The notes under the pieces are model-generated. The model had not been told where the DNA came from. It made no database searches and saw nothing but the letters and a program-made list of their open reading frames with translations. Below are positions 7,611-16,298 of a stretch of DNA of 64,000 nt, piece after piece (the first letter of the stretch is position 1; every line of letters begins with the position of its first letter). Position numbers and translations under genes: made by a program. The stretch comes from Streptomyces sp. cf386. Its GTDB lineage: Bacteria > Actinomycetota > Actinomycetes > Streptomycetales > Streptomycetaceae. The DNA lies in the NCBI RefSeq assembly GCF_900103585.1, contig NZ_FNHV01000016.1, forward strand, positions 1-64,000. Direction: 5' to 3'.

Positions 7611-8930
7611 GACGGCCACTCGGTGATCTCGTTTTGAGGCTATGCGGTGAGTTCGGTGGGCAGGACGGTGTCGTCGTTTTCTGACTCGATCGCGTGGAGG
7701 CGGGCCTTGGCCAGCAGTTCGCGGCCCATGTAGCGGCGGGCCTCGGTCCACTCGTCGTTCTGCTCCGCCAGCACCGCGCCGACCAGGCGGACCAGGGCGG
7801 TGCGGTCGGGGAAGATGCCGACCACGTCGGTGCGGCGGCGGAGCTCCTTGTTCAGCCGCTCCTGCGGATTGTTCGACCAGATCTGCCGCCAGATCTCGCG
7901 CGGGAAGGCGGTGAACGCCAAGAGGTCGTGCTGGGCGGCGTCCAAGTGGGCTGCGGCCTTGGGGAACTTGGCCTCAAGCGCATCGAGGACATGCCGCATC
8001 TCGGCCTGGACGGCGTCGGTGTCGGGCTGTTCGAAGACCGTCCGCAGCAGCGTCGCCACCCAGGGCTGGGCCGACTTGGGGACCTGGCTCAGCAGATTGC
8101 GGGCGTAGTGAGTCCGACATCGCTGCCACGACGAGCCGGGCAACACGGCGCCGATCGCGTCGACCAGGCCGGCGTGGGCGTCGGAGATGACGAGCTGGAC
8201 GCCGGACAGGCCGCGGGCGATGAGCGAGCGCAGGAAGGCGAGCCAGCCGGCCCCGTCTTCGCTGGAGGCGACGTCCAGCCCGAGGATCTCGCGGTGGCCA
8301 TCGGCGTTGACGCCGACCGCGATCAGCGCGTGGACGTTGATGATGCGGCCGCCTTCGCGGACCTTCTGGGTCAGTGCGTCGACCCAGACGAAGGCATACG
8401 GCCCGGCGTCCAGGGGTCGGTTGCGGAAGGCTGTGACCTGCTCGTCCAGGTGCTTGGCCATCGCGCTGACCTGGGACTTCGACAGCTGGGTGACGCCCAG
8501 GGACTCGGCGAGCTTCTCGACTCTGCGGGTGGAGACGCCCAGCAGGTAGGCGGTGGCGACCACTGAAATGAGGGCCTGCTCGGCCCGACGACGGCGTTCG
8601 AGGAGCCAGTGCGGGAAGTAACTGCCCTGCCTCAGCTTGGGAATGGCCAGTTCGACGGTGCCCGCCCTCGTGTCCCACTCGCGCGGGCGATATCCGTTGC
8701 GGTGATTGACTCTCTCGTCGCTGACCTGGCCGTATTCGGCGTTGCAGAGGGCGTCCGCCTCCGCGGACATCAGCGCGTCGGCGAACGTTTTGACCATCGT
8801 GCGCAGCAGATCGGGACTCGCCGCGGCGAGGTTGTCCTCGGCGAGGGCGTGCAGGGGCAGACTGTCGGATGCGGTCATCGTGCTGATCTCCTTCGAGCTT
8901 CGACACCTCGAAGATCAGCCGGTGGCCGTT
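7611..8930 (-). mobile_element. IS256-family insertion sequence
   Basis: About 1.3 kb around one transposase gene. The ends are imperfect inverted repeats: the left end contains ACGGCCACTCGGTGATCTCG (7612-7631), and the reverse complement of the right end reads AACGGCCACCGGCTGATCTT (ending about 8930). No matching target-site duplication was visible in the flanks. The element interrupts the TnsA-like remnant on its left. Confidence 0.75.
7640..8878 (-). CDS. IS256-family (mutator-type) transposase
   Basis: 412 residues, full length for the family. Catalytic landmarks are visible: the first Asp in FVWVDALTQKVRE (about 170), the second in LVISDAHAGLVDAI (about 235) with the downstream WQRCRTHYARNLL (C/D-2-H signature), and the Glu near WSNNPQERLNKELRRR (about 340). 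The N-terminal LALLRTMVKTF-like region and NGYRPREWDTRAGTVELAIP are typical. The ATG at 8878 has AAGGAG about 7 nt upstream. No frameshift is seen, so this copy may be active. It acts on its own inverted repeats by copy-paste transposition. Confidence 0.92.
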   Translation of the reverse strand: MTASDSLPLHALAEDNLAAASPDLLRTMVKTFADALMSAEADALCNAEYGQVSDERVNHRNGYRPREWDTRAGTVELAIPKLRQGSYFPHWLLERRRRAEQALISVVATAYLLGVSTRRVEKLAESLGVTQLSKSQVSAMAKHLDEQVTAFRNRPLDAGPYAFVWVDALTQKVREGGRIINVHALIAVGVNADGHREILGLDVASSEDGAGWLAFLRSLIARGLSGVQLVISDAHAGLVDAIGAVLPGSSWQRCRTHYARNLLSQVPKSAQPWVATLLRTVFEQPDTDAVQAEMRHVLDALEAKFPKAAAHLDAAQHDLLAFTAFPREIWRQIWSNNPQERLNKELRRRTDVVGIFPDRTALVRLVGAVLAEQNDEWTEARRYMGRELLAKARLHAIESENDDTVLPTELTA

Positions 8931-9294
8931 CATCTATGCGGGCACCATCCCGATGCCGGAGCAAACCCCCGGATCGGGTCGAACCCATACACCATCTCCA
9001 TGGACGCAACCCTGCCGCAGGATCTTCCTCACGGCCTACTTTCACTGTGATCGTTGGGGCGTCGCAAAGCAACGTAAATGCCCGGCCAGTGCCCATAGCT
9101 TGGCCGAAGTGAGGCAGTACCAAGAGAAGGAGGCGGAGACGCAGCGACAACAGGAGGACGTGTCAGTCATTGCCGTGACGCTTGACTGCGCCCTCCCTGC
9201 AAGCGGCGATGACTGGCGCTGGGCTGCGTTGGCTCCGGCTCGGTCTGCTGAGGAGCTCCAAGCGCGGGAACAGAACTCCCTGTGACTGGCGGCT
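8931..9294. other. Non-coding or unrecognised stretch
   Basis: Between the IS256-like right end and the next candidate gene. Several overlapping open frames exist on both strands, but none has a convincing RBS, recognisable motif or consistent codon bias. Probably debris flanking the insertion sequences. Confidence 0.35.
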
Positions 9295-9615
9295 TTGGGC
9301 GCGACGCGCCTCGATCTCGCACCGGCCGAACCCGACCGCGTGCACACCAGGGCAAGCTGCACCGCGCCCCTGGCAAAGCCGTGCTCAGCCTGCGACAAGG
9401 AAGGGGGCTGCCGCGCTTTCCGAGCCGTGCCCTTTCCAGACCAGCACTCGCAATGGGTGGACCTGTGTAGCGATCACTCGTTGGCCGTGATGAACGAGTG
9501 GCGCGGCCCGTCCATTTTGAGAGGGATTCCTCCAGGATCTCTGGGAAGTAGGGGCCAAGGTATCGGCCGAGCAGAGCGTGCTGGTGCACCCGCGGGTGTG
9601 GACACAAGGCTGTGA
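9295..9615 (+). CDS. Possible small Cys-rich protein
   Basis: The open frame includes CSACDKEGGC and, 25 residues later, WVDLCSDHS, a C-x2-C-x4-C...C-x2-H spacing that could bind zinc, within protein-like sequence (FRAVPFPDQHSQWVDLC). The N-terminus and the last 35 residues look non-native, and the 3' end runs into the neighbouring IS remnant, so the gene may be a fragment. The product is not recognised. Confidence 0.3.
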   Translation: MGATRLDLAPAEPDRVHTRASCTAPLAKPCSACDKEGGCRAFRAVPFPDQHSQWVDLCSDHSLAVMNEWRGPSILRGIPPGSLGSRGQGIGRAERAGAPAGVDTRL

Positions 9616-9650
9616 TCAGGCAGCATGAGCTGGGGTGTTGGTCTGTCTGG

Positions 9651-10202
9651 TCATGCGGCGAGGGCGAGGTTGTGCATGCGGGCGACGGCCTGCACGGCGT
9701 GGTGGAGGCCGTCGCCGCGCTGCCGGCATTCGCGAAGGATCTTGTAGTTCTTCATCCATCCGATCACGTGCTCCACGCGGGGACGGACCTTGCGGTGCTC
9801 GGCGTTGTCTTCCTCTGCGCCCTTCAGCAGTGGGCGTCCGGGGCGTTTGCGGTGCGGGACGATCAGGCCGGTTTTGAGGTAGGCGCCATCACCGAGCACC
9901 GTCACCCCGTCACAGCGTTCGGCCAGGCCGGAGCGCCGCCAGGCATGCGCGTCCGCGGCGGTGCCCGGCAGCGGCCGGGCCGCGGCCACTACGAGCCGGG
10001 AGTCGGCCTCCACAATGACCTGCACACTCGCCGAGAATCGGTAGTTACGCGAGGACGCGCCCACGCTCCGGTCGCGGGCGCCAGGGTCGTCCAGGAACGG
10101 CAGGCCCCGAAGGGTGCCATTACCGCCGCGCTCCTGCACTATCATCAACAGACGCTGAAACTGTGTCACTCGCAGCCCTATGAACGTCTCCACCGCAGCC
10201 AC
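9651..10202 (-). pseudogene. IS5-family transposase with internal deletion
   Basis: 183 residues. The C-terminal two thirds are a good DDE_4-type core: DRSVGASSRNYRFSASVQVI, LPGTAADAHAWRRSG, VLGDGAYLKTGLIVPHRKR, VEHVIGWMKNYKILRE. The N-terminal GLRVTQFQRLLMIVQERGGN is followed almost at once by RDRSVGASS, whereas relatives have about 80 residues between, including the HTH and the first catalytic Asp. An in-frame internal deletion is therefore likely and the copy should be inactive. Confidence 0.7.
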
Positions 10203-10417
10203 TCAGCCCTTAACGCCCCGGCTGTACCGCGGAGATGCCCAGCTCACGACCTTGCGTAACACGCATTAGCGGGGATACGGCATTCTCCTGCTGGCCACCA
10301 GACTCGGCCGATAAGCGCCAGGTGGTCGGCCTCGGCGTCGCTGTAGTTGAGGCAGTGTCGGGGCCTACGCGCTTGGCGATGTCTGAACCGCTCCTGCTGT
10401 CACCCGGAGCGTGCTTT
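10203..10417. other. Region beside integrase 3' end, candidate attachment region
   Basis: Integrase genes often lie next to their attachment site. No tRNA gene, long direct repeat or core palindrome could be recognised here, so no att site is claimed. Confidence 0.25.
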
Positions 10418-11572
10418 TCATGCGGCGAGGTCGAGGTTGAGGATCTTGGCGGCTTTGCTGATGGAGCCGGGCATGAGGTGGCGGTAGATCTTGAAGGTGA
10501 TCTCGATGGTCTTGTGGCCCATCCACTCGGCTACGTCGGTGATGGGAATGCCGTGGGTGAGGCAGTTGGAGGCGAAGAAGTGCCGCATGCCGTAGACGAC
10601 CATCCCGTCGGGGATGTCGACCTGGCCGGCCTTCTTGATCCGCTGCCACTGGTTGGCGATGTGGTAGTGCGGGAACGTGCGGGACGGGTCGCTCGGGTGG
10701 CGCAGCAGGTAGCCGTCGACGCTACCGTGCTTGGCGGCGTACCACTCGATGGTCTGCCGCACCCGCGCGGGCAGGGGCACGTCCCGGTACTCGCCCGCCT
10801 TGCGGTGCTTGAGCCGCTCGTACTGGCAGGTGGTCCGGTTGACCTGCTCGGTGATGCGGTAGACGTCGTCGGCGACGATGTTGTTCAGGTTCACCGCGAA
10901 CGCCTCGCCGTTGCGCATGCCGCACCCGCTCATCAGGTCGGAGACCAGCAGGAAGCTGTCGTCACCGGCGGTGCGTATCTGACCCAGCTGCTCCGGTGAG
11001 GGGATCACCACCCGCTTGGGGTCGTACTGCGGCGGCTTCACCCCGGCCACCGGGTTGTCGTCGAACAGCCCGAGCCGGTTCGCGTCCAGCAGGATCGCCT
11101 TCAGCTTGTCGAAGGCGTTCGCCTGGGCGGCCAGGCCGATGCCATTACGTTCCAGGGTTTGCAAGAAGACCTCGACCACCTTGTGGTCGAAGGAGTTCAT
11201 CCGCCGGCTGCCCAGCAGCGGCAGCAGATGGATGTTCAGCAGCGACTCCAGGTGCACCACAGAAGCCGGCCCCAGATCCCGCTGTCCTGCCTTCCACTCG
11301 GTGGCGTACTCCTCAAACCGCATCGCCCCGTACCGGGCGATGCGGTCAGCCTTCGCCTGGCCCCGGGGGGCCGTCTTCTTCGCCTTGTAGATTTCCGTCA
11401 AACGCTCGATGGCCGCATCCTGGGTCGTGAACCCGGACTCCTCCAACTGCCGCCCCGCCGCCGACCTGTACCGGATCTTGTAAGGGTGAGGGCACTTCGA
11501 CCACCGCGACCGCGGATGCTCACACTCCTTGAAAAACGACCCCATCCCACGAACCAGGACAGCGGAACCCAT
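10418..11572 (-). CDS. Tyrosine recombinase / integrase
   Basis: 384 residues: an N-terminal zinc-ribbon-like start (CEHPRSRWSKCPHPYKIRYR), a SAM-like core-binding domain (about 70-180) and a C-terminal catalytic domain with Arg-I in LMSGCGMRNGEAFAV, RHF in VVYGMRHFFASN, and MGHKTIEITFKIYRH carrying the last His and the nucleophile Tyr. The usual HxxR His is replaced by Tyr (YGMRH). ATG 11572 is chosen because GGAGGAG sits about 9 nt upstream; the open frame extends further but without protein-like sequence. It probably mediated site-specific integration of an element now degraded; no excisionase or replication gene remains nearby. Confidence 0.88.
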   Translation of the reverse strand: MGSAVLVRGMGSFFKECEHPRSRWSKCPHPYKIRYRSAAGRQLEESGFTTQDAAIERLTEIYKAKKTAPRGQAKADRIARYGAMRFEEYATEWKAGQRDLGPASVVHLESLLNIHLLPLLGSRRMNSFDHKVVEVFLQTLERNGIGLAAQANAFDKLKAILLDANRLGLFDDNPVAGVKPPQYDPKRVVIPSPEQLGQIRTAGDDSFLLVSDLMSGCGMRNGEAFAVNLNNIVADDVYRITEQVNRTTCQYERLKHRKAGEYRDVPLPARVRQTIEWYAAKHGSVDGYLLRHPSDPSRTFPHYHIANQWQRIKKAGQVDIPDGMVVYGMRHFFASNCLTHGIPITDVAEWMGHKTIEITFKIYRHLMPGSISKAAKILNLDLAA

Positions 11573-11666
11573 GGTTGCTGACTCCTCCACGACCGATGCT
11601 GGCAGCTTGCTGACCCTCACCGGTTCGGAACAGCGCTGACCTGCACTGATGCGCGCAGGATTCGCT

Positions 11667-11831
11667 ATGTTCTGGAACTGGATCGGACGGTCCCAGGAGG
11701 AGATCGCGGCGGCGCGGCGGGACTGGATGGAAGGCTCGCGGTTCGGTGAGGTGAAGGGGTACGACGGGGATCCGCTGCCTGCTCCGAAGCTGCCGGCGGT
11801 GCCGTTGAAGCCGCGGGGGAGGGTGCGTTGA
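11667..11831 (+). CDS. Small conserved-looking hypothetical protein
   Basis: 54 residues: MFWNWIGRSQEEIAAARRDW followed by MEGSRFGEVKGYDGDPLP and a Pro-rich basic tail. An aromatic start, a charged helix and good codon bias make it look real, with an AGGA about 8 nt before ATG 11667. It is divergent from the integrase and begins 95 bp from it. Function unknown; it could be an element-encoded accessory protein. Confidence 0.5.
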   Translation: MFWNWIGRSQEEIAAARRDWMEGSRFGEVKGYDGDPLPAPKLPAVPLKPRGRVR

Positions 11832-12416
11832 CCTGCGGGAATGCTTGAATTCGGGCGGCTGACGAGCGGGAGGCGGTCGGGCGTTGCCTCCCGCTTTTGG
11901 ATCGCTGGCGGGAGCGCGGCAAAGCGGGTGTCGGGAGTGGTTTCGGGTGGCGGACGATTCCATGGTGCGGATGTCTGTGGGCGGCTGTGGCAGGACGCGT
12001 GCTGACCTGATGCTGCGGTCTCGCCTGGGGCGAGGCGTGAGGCCTTCTTCGTGTGGCGTTGTAGGGAGACGACAAGACTGCGCGATTGCCGTCGGGCGCT
12101 TCTCGAAGCGGGCTGCAGAGGCGACTGAGCGGTACCAGGAGGTTCTTCGTCTGCTGGTGGTGCAGCGGCAGCAACTCGCTGACCTGCGAGTATGGCAGCA
12201 GCGGAGACCTTGCCGGGACTGCTGGCCCGGGAATGGTCCGGATCTCGACTGATGCAGACCGTGGGACTGCGGCCATGTCGGATTGGCCGTAGCCCGCCCG
12301 CTCCGAGCTGATGGTCCCACCTGGCACAGGTGGCGCCGAAGCCGCGCCGGAGGAACGCCTGCCCGAGCAGTCGACCCGCCGCAGGAAGGCACTTCCCGGT
12401 GAGACATACTCTCCCG
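11832..12416. other. Long gap without a supported gene
   Basis: A plus-strand frame around 12090-12190 contains a helical stretch (RYQEVLRLLVVQRQQLADLR) that might be a gene remnant, but no start, RBS or domain supports it. The remainder shows no consistent coding signal on either strand. Confidence 0.35.
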
Positions 12417-12905
12417 ATGGGTTCACGCACTTCCCCGATCAGCCAGCCGATCACGATACGGAGGGCAGTCGCGCGGGATGCCAAACGGCTCACGCGGCTC
12501 GTGCGTGGTTCAGGCGCCTACGAGGGTAAGTACGCAGCCGCAGTGGCGGGCTACCGGGTCGGTCCTGATTACATCGAAGCCCACCGCACCTTCGTAGCCG
12601 TCGGCGCCGACGAGCATGGAGGCCGGGTCCTCGGGTTCTACTCGCTCGTCCTCGCTCCACCGGAGCTCGACCTGCTGTTCGTCGCCGACGAAGCGCAAGG
12701 ACGTGGTATTGGACGGCTGCTCGTCGCGCACATGCAGTCCGAGGCCCGTGCCGCCGGGCTCGACCGTGTCAAGGTCGTGTCGCATCTTCCCGCCGCTGAC
12801 TTCTACCACCGCGTTGGTGCAGTGCGGACCGGGACCGCGCTCGCGAACCCGCCCGCCGTCCCGTGGGACCGTCCCAGATTCGAGTTTCGCATTCCTTCGG
12901 AATGA
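12417..12905 (+). CDS. GNAT-family N-acetyltransferase
   Basis: 162 residues. GNAT features: ITIRRAVARDAKRLTRLV (motif C start), GRVLGFYSLVLAPPELDLLF, acetyl-CoA loop AQGRGIGRLLV (R/Q-x-x-G-x-G), and a late beta strand LDRVKVVSHLPAADFYHRVG. ATG 12417 is the first start from which GNAT-like sequence begins; the frame is open further upstream with non-native sequence. Substrate unknown: antibiotics, small amines and protein N-termini are all possible for this family. It stands alone beside mobile-element debris, so it may be cargo. Confidence 0.8.
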   Translation: MGSRTSPISQPITIRRAVARDAKRLTRLVRGSGAYEGKYAAAVAGYRVGPDYIEAHRTFVAVGADEHGGRVLGFYSLVLAPPELDLLFVADEAQGRGIGRLLVAHMQSEARAAGLDRVKVVSHLPAADFYHRVGAVRTGTALANPPAVPWDRPRFEFRIPSE

Positions 12906-13365
12906 CGCGGTGTGCCGGTTCGCAGGGCACCGGCTTCGCCTGCATGGTGGCTGGCATGCAGGAGCCGCTGGACGCCGCGCGCTCCTTGTGTGCCGTCGTC
13001 TCTGCCCTGGCGGGGAGATCGCCTGCGCCAGCGGCCTCTCCCGGAGACTCCCTCGCCTCCGGCGCTCCCAGAGCCATCGAGATCGCGTGCACCTCGGCTC
13101 GTGCGACACACGATCGAGGCCGGCCGCATGAATGCGTGATGCGTAGTTCACACAACCCTGATCTGCGAGACGAAGTGGCCACAGTCCACCGTCAGCGCTG
13201 AAGGGGGTGATGCCTTGCCAGTGCAGTCATCAGCGCACGTGGAAGGAGTCACGGCCCTTGCCCCGTGGAGCTTGGCCGACCGGCGTCGTGCGGCCCGCGG
13301 TGGAGCGGATCGGAGGGAGTTCCGGACAGGGGCGTCAGAGCCTGACTGTCGTGGGTGGTGGCCGG
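12906..13365. other. Gap with no supported gene
   Basis: Open frames on both strands overlap extensively and lack motifs. Nothing beyond the peptidase relic at its right edge could be identified. Confidence 0.35.
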
Positions 13366-13437
13366 GTCCGACTCGGCGTTCGGGTCGTCGTAGGCGTCGA
13401 CGATGGCGATGGTCTGCCGGAACGGTCGGCCCGTCCA
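13366..13437 (-). pseudogene. Fragment resembling a sedolisin (S53) peptidase
   Basis: The minus strand encodes QTIAIVDAYDDPNAESD, strongly reminiscent of the (V/I)AIVDAYDDPNAE(A/S)DL segment of secreted actinobacterial S53 peptidases. The homology lasts only about 25 residues before stops and frame changes. It lies directly upstream of, and on the same strand as, the region after the metallophosphoesterase stop. Relic only. Confidence 0.4.
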
Positions 13438-13440
13438 GCG

Positions 13441-14661
13441 CTACGGCGTGGGGGGCCGCTGCGGGGAGCGGAGTACGAGCAGGGTGATCTCGCTGGGGGC
13501 GAAGACGCGGAAGGGCGGGCCCCAGAAGCCGGTGCCACGGCTGGTGTAGAGGAGGGTGCGGGTGCCGTGGCGGCTGAGGCCGGCGAGGGCGGGCTGGTCG
13601 ATGCGGACCAGGTGGTGGAAGGGCCAGATCTGGCCGCCGTGGGTGTGGCCGGAGAGCTGGAGGTCGACGCCGCCGGCTACCGCCCGGTCGACGAACTTGG
13701 GCTGGTGGGCCAGGAGCAGAACGGGGTGGTCAGGGTCGGCGCCGTGCAGGGCTCCGGCGAGGTGGGCGCCGTGGCCGGCGAGGCCGGAGGACTCGGCCGT
13801 GACGTCATCCACGCCGGCGACCACGAGGGTGTCGCCACCGCGCTCGAGCAGCAGATGGCGGTTGCGCAGCGGCTCCCAGCCCAGCTCGTCCATCAGGTCG
13901 ACCCAGCCCTGGGCCTCGCTGTAGTACTCGTGGTTGCCGGTGACGTAGACCCGGGCCCGGGTGGCCTGCACGGTGCCGAGTGGAGCGGCCTGTGCGCGGC
14001 GGCGTTCGGCCGTGCCGTCCGCGATGTCTCCGGTGTGGCAGACCAGGTCGGCCTCCAGCGTGTTGACCGTCTCGCAGACCCGCGCCGACCAGCGGGCGCG
14101 GTCGAGCGGGCCGTAGTGGGTGTCGGTGATGAGGACGACACGCAGGCCGTCCAACCCGGCCCCCAGGCGCGGAAGTTGCACGTCCAGGCGGCGCACCCGT
14201 GGTACCCGGCGGGCCTCTGCGTACCCCCAGGTGAGCAGCACGGTGGCTGTGCCGAGGACCGCCCAGGTGACGATCCGGGCCCGGTCATGGCCGTCGCCGA
14301 CGCCGGTCACGGTCAGGGCGAGCCGCAGCGGGACGCCGAGCACGACGGACCATGTGAACAGGGTCCAGATGGTGCCCAGCAGGGTGTCTCCGACGATCGC
14401 AGCCCAGTCCTGCTGGCGTCGGCCGTGGCCGCGCACCATCGCGAGCGGCATACCGATCAGGCCGAGGGCGAACAGGGCGGTGCCGGCGAGCGTGACAGGG
14501 AGCGGCCAGTGCTGGCCGGTGTGCAGCAGCAGCCAGCAGGGCACGGTCCACAGCAGGACGGGGGCGATCAGGGGGAGGTAGCGCATCAGGCGGTGCAGTC
14601 GGCTCTGCTGAGTCGCGTGCGCCGTGCTGTCGGCGGATCGGGTTTCGCTGGTGTCAGTCAC
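13441..14661 (-). CDS. Membrane-anchored metallophosphoesterase
   Basis: 406 residues starting at GTG 14661 (VTDTSETRSADSTAHATQQS), with GGAGGGG 6 nt upstream. Four hydrophobic segments lie in the first 155 residues (for example LPLIAPVLLWTVPCWLLLH and IVTWAVLGTATVLLTWG), followed by a calcineurin-like phosphoesterase domain: LITDTHYGPL, VCHTGDIADG, YVTGNHEYY, LLLAHQPKF and LSGHTHGGQIWPFH, covering the di-metal ligands of the family. This architecture matches YkuE/YaeI-like enzymes acting on phospholipid or UDP-sugar substrates at the membrane; the true substrate is not known. Neighbours give no functional hint. Confidence 0.9.
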   Translation of the reverse strand: MTDTSETRSADSTAHATQQSRLHRLMRYLPLIAPVLLWTVPCWLLLHTGQHWPLPVTLAGTALFALGLIGMPLAMVRGHGRRQQDWAAIVGDTLLGTIWTLFTWSVVLGVPLRLALTVTGVGDGHDRARIVTWAVLGTATVLLTWGYAEARRVPRVRRLDVQLPRLGAGLDGLRVVLITDTHYGPLDRARWSARVCETVNTLEADLVCHTGDIADGTAERRRAQAAPLGTVQATRARVYVTGNHEYYSEAQGWVDLMDELGWEPLRNRHLLLERGGDTLVVAGVDDVTAESSGLAGHGAHLAGALHGADPDHPVLLLAHQPKFVDRAVAGGVDLQLSGHTHGGQIWPFHHLVRIDQPALAGLSRHGTRTLLYTSRGTGFWGPPFRVFAPSEITLLVLRSPQRPPTP

Positions 14662-15124
14662 GCTTCCCCTCCTTGAGCAACCAGGCTGCCGTTGCGCGCA
14701 CTGTATCCGGCCGTCCCGGGCCGGTCGGACGGACGGGGTGCTCATGGTGGGCAGCCCCAGGTGGCGAGGTGGCCTCCGAGTTCGCCCCCGGCTCACGCGG
14801 TTGGTGACTCTGCTCCTGACCGGGGCCGCGGCGGCTTCGAACGGTGAGGCGTAGAAGCTCCGGAAGCAGTGGAGAGGTACAGCCCATGGTCGTGGGCCGG
14901 GTGAGATCCACATGCCGGTGCCTGTCATGCTCAGTATTTCTGGGTGGGGATGCTGTGACGGGCGGGAGGATGGGTGGGTGCTGTCCCGGTTCCGGGGTCT
15001 GACCCATGACGCGCCTGACCGAAGTGTCCTACTCGCGGCCAGGGTCCGCAGGGTGCCCGGCATCGTCCTGTACTGCGGCGACGGCATCGCGGCCGCGGGC
15101 ACGGCACTCGCCCTCACCCTGCCA
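14662..15124. other. Gap without a supported gene
   Basis: 460 bp between the metallophosphoesterase start and a short inverted-repeat element. Open frames on either strand lack motifs and RBS support. Confidence 0.4.
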
Positions 15125-15201
15125 GGGCCTGTCTTTCGGATCAGGCCGGCTGCAGGAACGGCTTCGTGCGCGACGCCGAGCTGATCCGAACGACAGGGCC
15201 C
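15125..15201. repeat. 77-bp MITE-like element with terminal inverted repeats
   Basis: Left end GGGCCTGTCTTTCGGATCAG (15125-15144) and right end CTGATCCGAACGACAGGGCC (15181-15200, next base also c) are nearly perfect inverted repeats around a 36-bp centre. The GGGCCTGTCGTTCGGATCA-type end is shared by small non-autonomous elements and IS ends in Streptomyces genomes. No transposase is inside. It lies 39 bp downstream of the DUF1684 stop. Confidence 0.65.
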
Positions 15202-15240
15202 AGGGCGGGATGACGTCTCGACCTCATCGGCCTGGGTTGC

Positions 15241-16071
15241 TCACTGCGCGATCTGCTCGCGCTCGTAGGGGATCCTTTCACCCGCCTCGATCGCGACCGG
15301 GAGCCGGTTCTCGGCGGGCGGCAGCGGGCAGGTGGCAAAGTCGGTGTAGGCGCAGGGCAGGTTGGTGGCGCGGTTGAAGTCCAGCACCGCGGTTCCGTCG
15401 GGCCCGGGTGCCTCGATCTGCAGGGCGCGGTTGGCCGGGTAGGTGGTCACGCCGGAGGTCGCGTCGGTGAACAGCACCAGGAGGCTGCCGGGTGTGTGAC
15501 CGTTGAACGTGGTCAGGGTGAGTTCCTGACCGTCGATCCGGAAGCGGATCTCGCCGGGTGCGTCGTAGACGTGCTGGAGTCCCTCGACGGCGGCGCCCAC
15601 GGTCGTCGGCCGCAGCTCCGGGAACGGCGTGTACGTGCCGGTGACCGCCCAGCGCGGGTCCGGCGCATACGCGGGTGTCCCGGCGAACTCGGTGCGCAAA
15701 GGATGCTCCGGGTGCCGTGGCCGGATCACGTCATGGCCCCCGCGTTTGGCGACCTCGATCACAGCGTCGCCCCAGACGGCGTTGACACCACCGCGCTCCG
15801 GGATGACACCGAAAGCGTGCCGTCCGCGCACCGCGGTGCCGTCGATGACGAGTTCCTCTCCGGCGTCGAGTACGACGGTGACCCCGTCGTCGCCCGTCGA
15901 CCAGGTGCCGGGTGTACCGGGGAAGCGCTGGGGGTCGGTGGTCGGCCAGTGCAGGCCGGTGACGGCGAGGAATCCGTGCTCATGGGCGAGGGCGGAATCC
16001 TTGCGCTGATGCCACTCCTCCCATTCGGCGGCGAAGGTGTCGGTGTCGGCGAGGGAGTCCTGGACGGTCAT
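15241..16071 (-). CDS. DUF1684 family protein
   Basis: 276 residues, cytosolic. It matches the DUF1684 pattern: WHQRKDSALAHEHGFLAVTG, LHWPTTDPQRFPGTPGTWST near the N-terminus, and the conserved C-terminal block VLDFNRATNLPCAYTDFATC then PLPPAENRLPVAIEAGER. ATG 16071 has AGCAGGAGC just upstream. Biochemical function is not established for the family. A cysteine-type leader peptide is encoded 230 bp upstream on the same strand, hinting at sulfur-linked control. The 15125-15201 repeat follows it. Confidence 0.88.
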   Translation of the reverse strand: MTVQDSLADTDTFAAEWEEWHQRKDSALAHEHGFLAVTGLHWPTTDPQRFPGTPGTWSTGDDGVTVVLDAGEELVIDGTAVRGRHAFGVIPERGGVNAVWGDAVIEVAKRGGHDVIRPRHPEHPLRTEFAGTPAYAPDPRWAVTGTYTPFPELRPTTVGAAVEGLQHVYDAPGEIRFRIDGQELTLTTFNGHTPGSLLVLFTDATSGVTTYPANRALQIEAPGPDGTAVLDFNRATNLPCAYTDFATCPLPPAENRLPVAIEAGERIPYEREQIAQ

Positions 16072-16298
16072 GTGTGCTCCTGCTGAGTACGGCACTGGTG
16101 GTCAGAGGGGAGTGCGGCAAGGCAAGGGGGGAGTTGAGGTTCAGGGGCCCACCGGAAGCGGGTTGCCCCCGCTCTGGGTGAAGAACGTCCCCGCCAGAGG
16201 TCGCTGCTCGCGGGCGGAGGTCTCGCGGTCGGGTAGCTCCTGCGGGAGGAGGTCCGCCGTGGCCAGGGCCGGGGTTGGTCGGACGCCGGAGGACGGAG

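Noticed and set aside
7611..8930. Target-site duplication of the IS256-like element
   Set aside because: The bases flanking the two ends (tggtgtat and catctatg) do not match, so no duplication is claimed.
10203..10417. tRNA gene or attachment site beside the integrase
   Set aside because: No cloverleaf-compatible sequence and no long direct repeats could be found by eye.
13207..14676. A 489-codon plus-strand open frame
   Set aside because: Antisense to the metallophosphoesterase; no motif and no RBS.
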